6,949 nucleotides of DNA. Origin: Opitutaceae bacterium UBA4094. Lineage in GTDB: Bacteria > Verrucomicrobiota > Verrucomicrobiia > Opitutales > Opitutaceae. How positions within the stretch are numbered: position 1 is the stretch's first letter; every line of letters starts with the position of its first letter. The stretch is taken from assembly GCA_002382525.1 (NCBI GenBank), contig DFYA01000245.1, positions 1 through 6,949 of the forward strand. The letters are read 5' to 3'. The position numbers were made by a program, and so were the translations under genes. Positions 1 through 5,607 of the stretch are shown here, piece by piece. The notes below the pieces were generated by a model. It saw only the letters and a list, made by a program, of their open reading frames with translations, was not told the origin of the DNA and ran no database searches.

Positions 1-604
1 GCGAACCCGACGCGGTGATCGTGAAGTTGAACACCGTGCCGACAGTGCCGGCGGCGGTGAGCGGATCATTGGTGATGACCGGGGCGACGCCTGCGGCGAC
101 GACGGTGATCTTCAGCGTGGCGTTGCCGGTGCCCGTGGCGTTGGTGGCTCCGAGCAAGACGTTGGTCACGCCGACGGTGGTCGGGGTGCCGGTGATGGCG
201 CCCGTGGCGGTGTTGATCGCAAGGCCGGCCGGGAGCGGCGTGGCCGAATAGCTCGTGGGCGAACCCGACGCGGTGATCGTGAAGTTGAACGCCGTGCCGA
301 CGGTTCCGGCGGCGGTCAGCGGATCATTGGTGATGACCGGGGCGACGCCCGCGGCGACAACCGTGATCTTCAATACGGCGTTACTGGTGCCGGTGTTGTT
401 GGTGGCTCCGAGCGTCACGTTGGTGACGCCAACGGTGGTCGGGGTGCCGCTGATGACACCCGTGACGGTGTTGATCGAGAGACCGGCCGGAAGCGGCGTG
501 GCCGAATAGCTCTCGACGGTGCCGGATGCGGTGATCGTGAAACTGAACGGGCTGCCGACGGTGCCGGCGGCGGTCAACGGAGAGTTGGTGATGACCGGGG
601 CGGT
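1..604 (-). repeat. 258-bp in-frame tandem repeats encoding 86-residue Ig-like (He_PIG-type) modules
   Basis: On the plus strand, bases 1-258 align without gaps to bases 259-516, with about 33 differences by hand count (roughly 87 % identity). A third, more diverged copy continues through about 604. In coding order the modules occupy 604-347, 346-89 and 88-1 (cut by the edge). The period is exactly 258 bp, so copies can be gained or lost without breaking the frame. Several differences between copies change amino acids, for example Thr/Ala and Val/Leu in the T-N-V-x-L-G-A-T-N strand, while the L-P-A-G-L and G-T-P-T-T-V-G-V cores are kept. The array probably continues left of the window. Confidence 0.93.
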
Positions 605-2065
605 CATCGGGGTCACCGTTAGCGTGGCAGTCTCGCTGATGATCGAGCCCGAGAGGTTGGTGACAACGACATCGTAATCATCGTCCGCGCTCAGCTGAAC
701 GTTGGTGAGCGTGAGGGTGTCGGTCGTGGCGGAGGCGTTGCCCACGATCGCGACGCCAGCCTTGCGCCATTGATAGCTGACCGCGGTCGCTCCAACGGCC
801 GTTACGGTGAACTGGGCCGTCGATCCTTCGATGACGGTCTGCGAAGCGGGCTGTCCAGTGATGTCCAGAAGCGTGGCGCCGGTAGCGGTGAAGCTCTGGC
901 GAAGCATGTTGTATTCGAACACGGTGTCAGGTGCCTCTTGGCCGACTTGGGTCGCTTGGAGGGTGATGATACCGGGAGCGGTGGGCGTAACGGTGAATAC
1001 GCCGGCAACCGGGCCGGTGATCGACGCCGCGCCGGTCGAACCGGGAACCACGGAGAGGGTGATCGGAAGGCCGGAGCTGGCCGAAGGAGCGACAGTAAAC
1101 GAGCCCGCGCCAATCAGACGGTCTTCAATGGCGGCGAAGCTGACCGACTGCCAGTTGGGAGTGAGCGAGCCGGTGGTGTAGAACTGCTGGATACCAAAGC
1201 CAAGGTCGCCGGGGACGTAGGTGAGCGCTGAATACACGCTGCCGAGGTTGGCGATGTCGGCGGCGCGACCCGATACGGGATGCAGCGTGCCGAGAATGGT
1301 GTAGCCGGTGATCGGATCCAGGCGCAGGTAATACATCTGCTCCATGCCATAGCCCACGTCGTCGCCCGTGAAGACGAGCGCGTTGTGGCCGTCGATCCCG
1401 AGATCGTGTTGGTCGGCCGAGGCGCCGGCCAAAGACGGGATGAGTGTGCCGAAATGAGTGGTTCCGGTAACCTCGTCCGAACGGAGGTAATAGAAAATAT
1501 TCGAACCATAACCGAGGTTCGAGGCCGCGAAGGTAAGGCCAAAGTAGCCGCTTTCGCCGCCGGTCGAAGGACCGCCCGGTTGGGACATCGGCTTCAGGTC
1601 GGTGACCGCCGAAGCGGTGCCGGAGCTGGGAACGATGTGGGCGAAATAATCTCCGTCGTCCTTATGATGGATGAAATAGAGCTGCACCGAACCGAACCCG
1701 AGATCGGGATCAGCCGAGGTCAGCGCCGAATAGGCATTCGGGGTGAGCTTGCTGCCGATATCCTCATGGTTGGTGGCGGCTCCGGAACCTGCGATGTAGC
1801 GGGTGAACGCGGCGATGTCGCCGCCGTCAGGGATGGCCGTGCCCTTGATGGAGTAAAACTGGTTGGCTCCGCCGCCGAGCGACAGATCCTGCGCCATGTG
1901 GTGGAAGCCGGCGAGATTGTCGCCGATAGCCCATTGTGGCGTGAGGGTGACGGCACCGGTCGCCGGAGCGATTGCGATGGACGCCATGTTGTCAGCCCGT
2001 GCCGACAGGCCAGCGAGAGCCGCGAGACTCACAAGGGCCGATAATGCTAGTGTGCTATATTTCAT
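1..2065 (-). CDS. Exported Ig-like repeat protein, N-terminal 688 residues (C-terminus outside window)
   Basis: The frame is open from an ATG at 2065-2063 to the window edge. Residues 1-24 form a signal peptide: a Lys at position 2, a Leu/Ala-rich core and an Ala-Arg-Ala cleavage site before Asp-Asn. Residues of about 60-300 carry degenerate repeats of 51-61 residues, each opening with D/N-L/V-G-F/Y-G followed by an aromatic Y/F pair, suggestive of a beta-propeller. Residues of about 398-484 are a bacterial Ig-like domain (Y-Q-W-R-K core tryptophan; D-D-Y-D-V-V-V in place of the usual Cys strand). From about 488 come 86-residue He_PIG-type repeats (L-P-A-G-L, T-G-x-I-x-G-T-P): two complete and a third cut at the edge. 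Composition is Thr/Ala/Val/Gly-rich and Cys is absent from the parts read. It is probably secreted or surface-bound with an adhesive or structural role; a PEP-CTERM or other sorting signal cannot be checked. No strong Shine-Dalgarno is present, only a purine-rich GAAGAAGAA just before the ATG. Exported Ig-repeat class is well supported; function is not known. Confidence 0.88.
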   Translation of the reverse strand, partial: MKYSTLALSALVSLAALAGLSARADNMASIAIAPATGAVTLTPQWAIGDNLAGFHHMAQDLSLGGGANQFYSIKGTAIPDGGDIAAFTRYIAGSGAATNHEDIGSKLTPNAYSALTSADPDLGFGSVQLYFIHHKDDGDYFAHIVPSSGTASAVTDLKPMSQPGGPSTGGESGYFGLTFAASNLGYGSNIFYYLRSDEVTGTTHFGTLIPSLAGASADQHDLGIDGHNALVFTGDDVGYGMEQMYYLRLDPITGYTILGTLHPVSGRAADIANLGSVYSALTYVPGDLGFGIQQFYTTGSLTPNWQSVSFAAIEDRLIGAGSFTVAPSASSGLPITLSVVPGSTGAASITGPVAGVFTVTPTAPGIITLQATQVGQEAPDTVFEYNMLRQSFTATGATLLDITGQPASQTVIEGSTAQFTVTAVGATAVSYQWRKAGVAIVGNASATTDTLTLTNVQLSADDDYDVVVTNLSGSIISETATLTVTPMTAPVITNSPLTAAGTVGSPFSFTITASGTVESYSATPLPAGLSINTVTGVISGTPTTVGVTNVTLGATNNTGTSNAVLKITVVAAGVAPVITNDPLTAAGTVGTAFNFTITASGSPTSYSATPLPAGLAINTATGAITGTPTTVGVTNVLLGATNATGTGNATLKITVVAAGVAPVITNDPLTAAGTVGTVFNFTITASGS

Positions 2066-2187
2066 AGGTTCTTCTTCGAAAAGTTCTTTGCGGAATCCTG
2101 TTGGGGAGCGGCGGATTTTGGATGTGTGGCTGGCGAAGTGCCCCGCTTTGCCCACGCGAACGGATATTAACGGCCGTGTATCATCAT

Positions 2188-2227
2188 GCCGGGTTTGGCC
2201 GATGCTTCCTATGGGGTTAAACCCGAC
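2188..2227 (-). promoter_or_regulatory. Inverted repeat in leader of the Ig-repeat protein gene (9-bp arms)
   Basis: Read on the minus strand, GTCGGGTTT (2227-2219) and AAACCCGGC (2196-2188) can pair over nine positions with one G-U wobble, around a 22-nt loop. A smaller hairpin abuts it: CGGCC and GGCCG around a 5-nt loop at 2227-2241. An 8-bp palindrome, ACGGCCGT, lies at 2170-2177. These sit about 120-175 bp upstream of the ATG. They could be RNA structure or protein-binding sites; the sequence does not decide. Confidence 0.35.
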
Positions 2228-2257
2228 GGCCTGTTCGGCCGCGCGCCCGGCCCAAAT

Positions 2258-2325
2258 GGCGGTCTACGGTCCTATAGCCTTACGAGAGAAGACCGTTTGC
2301 GTCGCTAGATCGGAGGAGCCTCGCC
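2258..2325 (-). ncRNA. Candidate structured leader element with a GACGCAAA box (possible aptamer)
   Basis: On the minus strand, GGCG (2325-2322) can pair with CGCC (2261-2258), enclosing a perfect 6-bp stem, ACGGTC (2296-2291) with GACCGT (2271-2266). The string GACGCAAA lies at 2303-2296, overlapping the start of that stem. Known: GACGCAAA is part of the conserved core of cyclic-di-GMP-I (GEMM) aptamers, which often control surface and exported proteins. Against that assignment, the expected P2 stem with a GAAA tetraloop is not evident, and the bases after the box do not fit the consensus. I therefore call this only a possible RNA element upstream of an exported-protein gene. Confidence 0.22.
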
Positions 2326-2335
2326 TAAAGCGGTT

Positions 2336-2383
2336 CCGCACGGGGTGCGGTGACTTTCATCCATCTGCGCAAAATCACCGCAC
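2336..2383 (-). promoter_or_regulatory. Two mutually exclusive hairpins in the leader of the Ig-repeat protein gene
   Basis: On the minus-strand transcript the arm GTGCGGTGATTTT (2383-2371) pairs with AAAGTCACCGCAC (2357-2345) over 13 positions with one G-U wobble and a 13-nt loop. The last six bases of the second arm, CCGCAC (2350-2345), can instead pair with GTGCGG (2341-2336) across a 3-nt loop. The two structures share one arm and cannot form together. Competing hairpins are typical of attenuators and riboswitch expression platforms, but no poly-U follows either hairpin, so a terminator role is not supported. The strong hairpin could also be a DNA operator with 13-bp arms. Confidence 0.45.
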
Positions 2384-2415
2384 AACACCCGAGTGCCGGC
2401 TTGGTCGGATCCCAC

Positions 2416-2443
2416 AAAAAGCCCCGCGTAGTCTGCGGGGGCT
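2416..2443 (-). terminator. Intrinsic terminator downstream of the two-component operon
   Basis: Read on the minus strand, a GC-rich stem (AGCCCCCGC and GCGGGGCT with one bulged base, around a 7-nt loop) is followed directly by TTTTT at 2420-2416. It begins about 87 bp past the response-regulator stop codon, so it should end the kinase/regulator transcript before the exported-protein gene. Stem plus U-tract in the right orientation makes this the best-supported signal in the gap. Confidence 0.8.
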
Positions 2444-2500
2444 CGTTAGCGTGCCGAGGTCGTAAGCGGAAGCCGCCGCCCTCCCGCTCCGGTCACGCTG

Positions 2501-2518
2501 GGCTCTCCGGGGAGAGCC
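2501..2518. repeat. Perfect 8-bp inverted repeat just after the response-regulator stop
   Basis: GGCTCTCC and GGAGAGCC flank two G's, giving a 7-bp stem with a 4-nt loop when folded. It begins 11 bp past the TAG stop at 2530-2532. No T-tract follows on either strand, so it is probably a 3'-end stabilising hairpin or an auxiliary part of the terminator further downstream rather than a terminator itself. Confidence 0.5.
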
Positions 2519-2529
2519 AACTGAACTCC

Positions 2530-3216
2530 CTAGACAAGGGTCAACTGCACACGGCTCTCGATCACGCCGGTCGCGATCGCGTAGCGCGTGAGACCGGCGG
2601 TGTTGCGGATGTCCAGTTTGTCCATCAAGCGCTGCCGGTGCTTTTCAACCGTCTTGATGCTGATGCCGAGCAGGCCGGCGATCTGCTTGTTGGCGGCGCC
2701 TTCAGCCACGAGTTGCAACACCTCGGCTTCACGCGTGGTGAGGCGCGAGGCGTCCACTTTGAGGATGCCGTCGCGATCGCGCGGACCACCCGGGTAGTTC
2801 GCCATGCGTTTCGCGATGGAGGGACTGAAAAACGTGTTTCCCTTGGCCACTTCCTTGATCGCTTTGGAGAGAATCTCGGCCGAGGTCTGCTTCTCCAAAA
2901 AACCAGCGACGCCGGCCGCGCCCATCCGCTCGATGTAAGCGTCGTCGCTGTAGGCGGAGAGGATGAGGACCTTCGCCTTCGAATTCGCGGCGAGAATTTG
3001 CCGGGTCGCTTCCAGGCCGTTGAGGACAGGCATAGCGATGTCCATGACGATGACGTCGGGCTTCAGCGTGACCGCCATGTCGACGGCTTCGCGGCCGTTG
3101 TGCGCTTCGCCCGCGAGGACAAAATCCGGGTCCGCAGCCAGCAAGGCGCAGAGGCCTTGGCGCACCACGACGTGGTCTTCCGCGAGCAGGATGGAGATGG
3201 GGCGGGTGGTTTTCAT
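2530..3216 (-). CDS. NarL/LuxR-family two-component response regulator
   Basis: Cytoplasmic DNA-binding output protein of a two-component system, 228 residues, the usual NarL-class length. Residues 7-122 are a receiver domain: acidic pair E13-D14, phospho-acceptor D59 in V-M-D-I-A-M-P, switch residue S87 and conserved K109. A linker of about 35 residues leads to a LuxR-type helix-turn-helix at about 157-218, with the hallmarks L-T-x-R-E-x-E-V-L and N-K-Q-I-A followed by K-T-V-E-K-H-R. All key phosphorylation residues are present, so it should be active. The ATG lies 4 bp after the stop of the kinase gene; the purine-rich GAAGAA near the end of that gene is the only candidate ribosome site, which suggests coupled translation. 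Phosphorylation by the upstream kinase is inferred from adjacency and from matching families (HisKA_3 with NarL). Target genes are unknown; none of the close promoters shows an obvious NarL-type site. Confidence 0.95.
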   Translation of the reverse strand: MKTTRPISILLAEDHVVVRQGLCALLAADPDFVLAGEAHNGREAVDMAVTLKPDVIVMDIAMPVLNGLEATRQILAANSKAKVLILSAYSDDAYIERMGAAGVAGFLEKQTSAEILSKAIKEVAKGNTFFSPSIAKRMANYPGGPRDRDGILKVDASRLTTREAEVLQLVAEGAANKQIAGLLGISIKTVEKHRQRLMDKLDIRNTAGLTRYAIATGVIESRVQLTLV

Positions 3217-3220
3217 AAAT

Positions 3221-4372
3221 TTATTCTTCGGTTGCGCGGAAAGGAATCTCGGCCCGCACGGTCGTGCCGGTGCCGGGAACGGATTCCACGGTGACGACGC
3301 CGTCCACCATCTCGATGCGTTCGCGCATGCCGATCAGGCCGAGTCGTTTTTGGGAGCGTGATCTGACCACCCGCTTCGGGGAGGCTTTGCCGTTGTCCAC
3401 GATCTCCAGGCGCACCGCGTCGGGGATCTGGCTGATGACGATCTCGACGCGGGTGGCTCGGGCGTGGCGAACGACGTTGGTCAACGCTTCCTGCACGACG
3501 CGGAACAACACCGTGCGCCGGACGTTGCTCAACGCCTCGACGCCGGCAAAGGCGGTGATGTGGATCTTGAGCCGTTTGCGCGCGGTCACGAGTTTGCTGT
3601 GCGCGAGCAGCGCGGGGATCAGCCCCAGATCGTCGAGGACCGAGGGCCGCAGCTCACGGGCGAAGCGGTGCACCTCGTTGACCGAGTTTTCCACCAGGCG
3701 CTGCGTGAGCGCGATTTTGGCCTTGAGACTTCTGACCCCGCCGGAGGCGTCCCTGCCGAGCGCCGCCAACTGCACGTTGATGCCGACGAGGGTCTGCACG
3801 ACTTGGTCATGCAACTCCCGGCTGATCTGTTTCCGCTCCTCCTCCTGGGCCGAGATGATCTCGCGGGTGAGCTCGCGCAGTTTCACCTGCATGGTCTTCG
3901 CCTCGCGAAACAACGCCTGATACTCCGCCTTGCCCTCTCGGATCGTCGCCTCGGCGGTCTTGCGGCGCGTGATCTCGCGCTCGAGTTTTCGGTTGGCCCG
4001 GGCGAGCGCGGCGGCGTGCCGGTGGAGCGTGTCGTTGCGCTCGACGAGCAGGCGGTTCGTCTCGCGCGTGGCCCGCCGGGCCGCCTCGAGCGGCATCAAC
4101 GCTTGGGTGAAAAAGAAACCCGCCCGCGCCAGCGAGTCGCCGAGCGTGGTGGCGAAATCGAACGACGACGCCAGCTCCGCCATCGCCTTGTCGTGCATCA
4201 ACGCCATGTCGAGCGCCTCCAGCCCTTCGCTCAACGCGGCCCGGCCCAAACCTTGCGCGCGGTCGCCGTTGCCGGGATTTTTTTTCGCGAGGTGAGCGCG
4301 GAGTTCCTTCAAATAGCGGGCCGGCAACGCGGCACCCGGAGCGGTGTGTGTAAAAGAGCGAACGTCGGACAT
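3221..4372 (-). CDS. Soluble HisKA_3 (NarL-partner type) sensor histidine kinase
   Basis: ATP-dependent autophosphorylating kinase of 383 residues, probable partner of the response regulator 4 bp downstream. The dimerisation and phosphotransfer region at about 171-240 holds the H-box E-E-E-R-K-Q-I-S-R-E-L-H-D, with phospho-acceptor H188 and the following D189 typical of HisKA_3. The HATPase_c domain follows: N-box Q-E-A-L-T-N-V-V-R-H-A with N299, G1 box D326-N-G, G2 box G345-L-I-G-M-R-E-R and a terminal G-T-G-T. There is no membrane-spanning segment, so it is cytoplasmic. Residues of about 98-180 are heptad-like, rich in Arg, Glu, Leu and Ala, and probably coiled coil. Residues 1-97 match no sensor domain that I recognise (no clear PAS or GAF); they may bind the signal or another protein. 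The first ATG was taken; it has no clear Shine-Dalgarno. A weak promoter candidate lies just upstream. Confidence 0.94.
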   Translation of the reverse strand: MSDVRSFTHTAPGAALPARYLKELRAHLAKKNPGNGDRAQGLGRAALSEGLEALDMALMHDKAMAELASSFDFATTLGDSLARAGFFFTQALMPLEAARRATRETNRLLVERNDTLHRHAAALARANRKLEREITRRKTAEATIREGKAEYQALFREAKTMQVKLRELTREIISAQEEERKQISRELHDQVVQTLVGINVQLAALGRDASGGVRSLKAKIALTQRLVENSVNEVHRFARELRPSVLDDLGLIPALLAHSKLVTARKRLKIHITAFAGVEALSNVRRTVLFRVVQEALTNVVRHARATRVEIVISQIPDAVRLEIVDNGKASPKRVVRSRSQKRLGLIGMRERIEMVDGVVTVESVPGTGTTVRAEIPFRATEE

Positions 4373-4490
4373 CGAATGCCGGAGAGCGGGCCAAGTCGGC
4401 TTCTCTATAAGGCAACCTCACTAAACACCCAAGCATCCCAAATAGCGATGGGGTGTTTCCCGATAGTGAACAATTTCTGCGCCATCCCGC
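4373..4490 (-). promoter_or_regulatory. Spacer between LacI gene and kinase gene with a candidate promoter
   Basis: On the minus strand TTGGGT (4432-4427) and TATAGA (4409-4404) are separated by 17 bp, giving a weak sigma-70-type match that would start transcription some 25 nt before the kinase ATG. No hairpin with a T-tract ends the LacI gene here, so read-through from the repressor gene into the kinase operon cannot be excluded. The spacer is visibly more AT-rich than its flanking genes. Confidence 0.3.
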
Positions 4491-5534
4491 TCAACGAATC
4501 CCCGCCGCCCGCGCCTCCGACCCGCCATCCCACCAGAGCCCTTCGATCAGCAAGATCTTCGGGTCCGCCGGCACGCCGTAATCGTCGTGCTGCAGCTGGC
4601 CCGCCAACAAGTTGATCGCCGCCGCCCCCAAGCGGTCGTAACCCGGGCGCACCCCCGGCACCCCTTCCGCCGCGTCCCACAACAGGAGCTTGGTCAACGC
4701 GACATCCCGGGGCGCGTGCAAACCCGCCTCCTCCAGTTCCCGCCTCCCCGCCCCCGTGCTCAAAATCGCCTGCGGCCGGTGCGCCACAAACCAACGTCGC
4801 ACCGCCTCACTCCGCAGACCGCCGTCGCACATCAACACCGGCACGCGGTCCTCCGTCGGGATCTCTTCTTGGTAAGCGAGAAACGCCGCCAGGTGCAGGT
4901 TCTCCATCGCCGCCTCCGACGCACGATCCACCAGCAAACCGATACGCCTGTGCCCGGCGTCCGTGGCTTTGCGCAGCGCCAGGCGCGTGTTGCGATAGTG
5001 ATGCGTCGCCACGCGGTGCAGCGCCGGTCGTTCCACCGAATATCCCACCGTCACCGCCGCGAACTTCGCCCATGGAAACTCCACCACCGAGCCGCGCCGC
5101 CCCGTCGAGCCCACCACCAACCCGCGAATGCCGCGCGCGATCAACATCTGCGCCAATCGCCTCGGCGTCCGTCCCGGTTCATACAACCAAAACTCCTCCG
5201 CCTGATAACCCAGCTCCCCTGCCCGCTTCTCCGCGCTGCGTCGAAAATCGCTCAACGCCGCCGTGGTCAGCCAATAGTCGCGCTCCTCGTGCACGTTCAA
5301 AAACGCCAGCTTGCCCGCATACTTCCGCCCCCCGCCCGCGTGCAGGTGCGCCATCAACTTCGCCAGCAGCGGGTCCGGACGATAACCGAGCGCCTCCGCC
5401 ACGCCGCGGATCCTCGCCCGCGTCTCCGGCGCGATGTTGGCGTCGTCGCGGAGCGCATACGATGCCGCCGTCTTCGACACCCCCGCTTGACGGGCGACTT
5501 CGGCCAACGTGACACGCGTGGGTTTATTTTTCAT
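4491..5534 (-). CDS. LacI/GalR-family transcriptional regulator
   Basis: Ligand-responsive DNA-binding repressor of 347 residues, normal length for the family. Residues 8-28 form the LacI helix-turn-helix (V-T-L-A-E-V-A-R-Q-A-G-V-S), followed by the family's R-x-R-I-x-x-V-A-E-A-L-G-Y-R-P segment and a hinge helix (P-L-L-A-K-L-M-A-H-L, about 55-64). Residues of about 72-340 are the periplasmic-binding-protein-like effector domain, ending in the D-R-L-G-A-A-A-I-N-L-L region typical of Peripla_BP_3-type domains. The helix-turn-helix has T-A-A-S in place of the usual S-T-V-S, so the recognition helix departs from classical LacI. The effector is unknown, though sugars are usual for the family. It is divergent from the flavoprotein gene with 73 bp between starts, the standard layout of a local regulator. 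An inverted repeat touches its own ATG, suggesting autoregulation. No clear Shine-Dalgarno is present. Confidence 0.93.
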   Translation of the reverse strand: MKNKPTRVTLAEVARQAGVSKTAASYALRDDANIAPETRARIRGVAEALGYRPDPLLAKLMAHLHAGGGRKYAGKLAFLNVHEERDYWLTTAALSDFRRSAEKRAGELGYQAEEFWLYEPGRTPRRLAQMLIARGIRGLVVGSTGRRGSVVEFPWAKFAAVTVGYSVERPALHRVATHHYRNTRLALRKATDAGHRRIGLLVDRASEAAMENLHLAAFLAYQEEIPTEDRVPVLMCDGGLRSEAVRRWFVAHRPQAILSTGAGRRELEEAGLHAPRDVALTKLLLWDAAEGVPGVRPGYDRLGAAAINLLAGQLQHDDYGVPADPKILLIEGLWWDGGSEARAAGIR

Positions 5535-5548
5535 CTGAACGATTCAGA
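5534..5548. promoter_or_regulatory. Candidate LacI-family operator (15-bp inverted repeat)
   Basis: TCTGAA-CGA-TTCAGA has perfect 6-bp arms around a 3-bp centre containing CG. It overlaps the first base of the LacI start codon and lies 60 bp before the flavoprotein start, the only clear dyad in the divergent spacer. LacI-family operators are short dyads with a central CG, so a role in autorepression and in control of the divergent gene is plausible. There is a single copy in the window, and odd spacing is less common than even. Confidence 0.5.
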
Positions 5549-5607
5549 ACAACGCCGGTTGCCTGTGCTGTCACGAGTGGATTTTGTCCGGCCTCACGTC
5601 GTCCACC
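5535..5607. promoter_or_regulatory. 73-bp divergent promoter region, LacI gene / flavoprotein gene
   Basis: Both start codons face outward from this spacer, so it must hold at least the local promoters unless transcripts start inside genes. No strong sigma-70 match was found in either direction; TTGCCT (5559-5564) with TTTTGT 17 bp downstream is a poor candidate for the plus strand. There is no evident ribosome-binding site before the plus-strand ATG, and CCACC precedes it. Confidence 0.45.

Larger units (their letters stand above)
2066..2529. other. 464-bp non-coding region: operon terminator plus structured leader of the Ig-repeat protein gene
   Basis: This gap separates the response-regulator stop from the start of the exported-protein gene; both genes are on the minus strand. 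I see no credible small gene in it: the open frames crossing it have no homologous look and no ribosome site. The right part (about 2416-2518) holds terminator-type hairpins. The left part (about 2188-2383) holds several strong inverted repeats on the minus-strand transcript and is listed separately. No convincing -35/-10 pair was found; a TAATAT hexamer on the minus strand lies near 2165-2170 without a matching -35. The region is less GC-rich near the start codon. Confidence 0.7.

Noticed and set aside
15..509. Two repeated plus-strand frames of 78 and 84 residues
   Set aside because: They repeat only because the underlying DNA is the 258-bp tandem array of the minus-strand gene; they are not a small-protein pair.
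1..604. The direct repeats as a CRISPR array or mobile-element ends
   Set aside because: The period is 258 bp with no unique spacers, and the repeats translate in frame into Ig-type modules.
1280..2044. 254-residue plus-strand open frame opposite the exported protein
   Set aside because: The minus-strand frame has a signal peptide and Ig domain; the plus-strand product is Arg/Gly/Asp-rich without a fold signature.
2501..2518. The 8-bp inverted repeat as a second intrinsic terminator
   Set aside because: No T-tract follows on either strand; the terminator-like element is the one at 2416-2443.
2350..3294. 314-residue plus-strand open frame opposite the response regulator
   Set aside because: It is antisense to an intact receiver plus LuxR protein, crosses the terminator hairpin, and has no recognisable motif.
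4404..4432. Calling the kinase-operon promoter with confidence
   Set aside because: Only the TATAGA box is a fair match; the -35 matches three of six bases, and sigma-factor preferences of this group are not known to me in enough detail. Listed only as a low-confidence candidate.
3464..4615. 383-residue plus-strand open frame opposite the kinase
   Set aside because: The minus-strand kinase has all its H, N and G boxes. The antisense frame runs through the spacer into the LacI gene and shows no domain, so it is a composition shadow.
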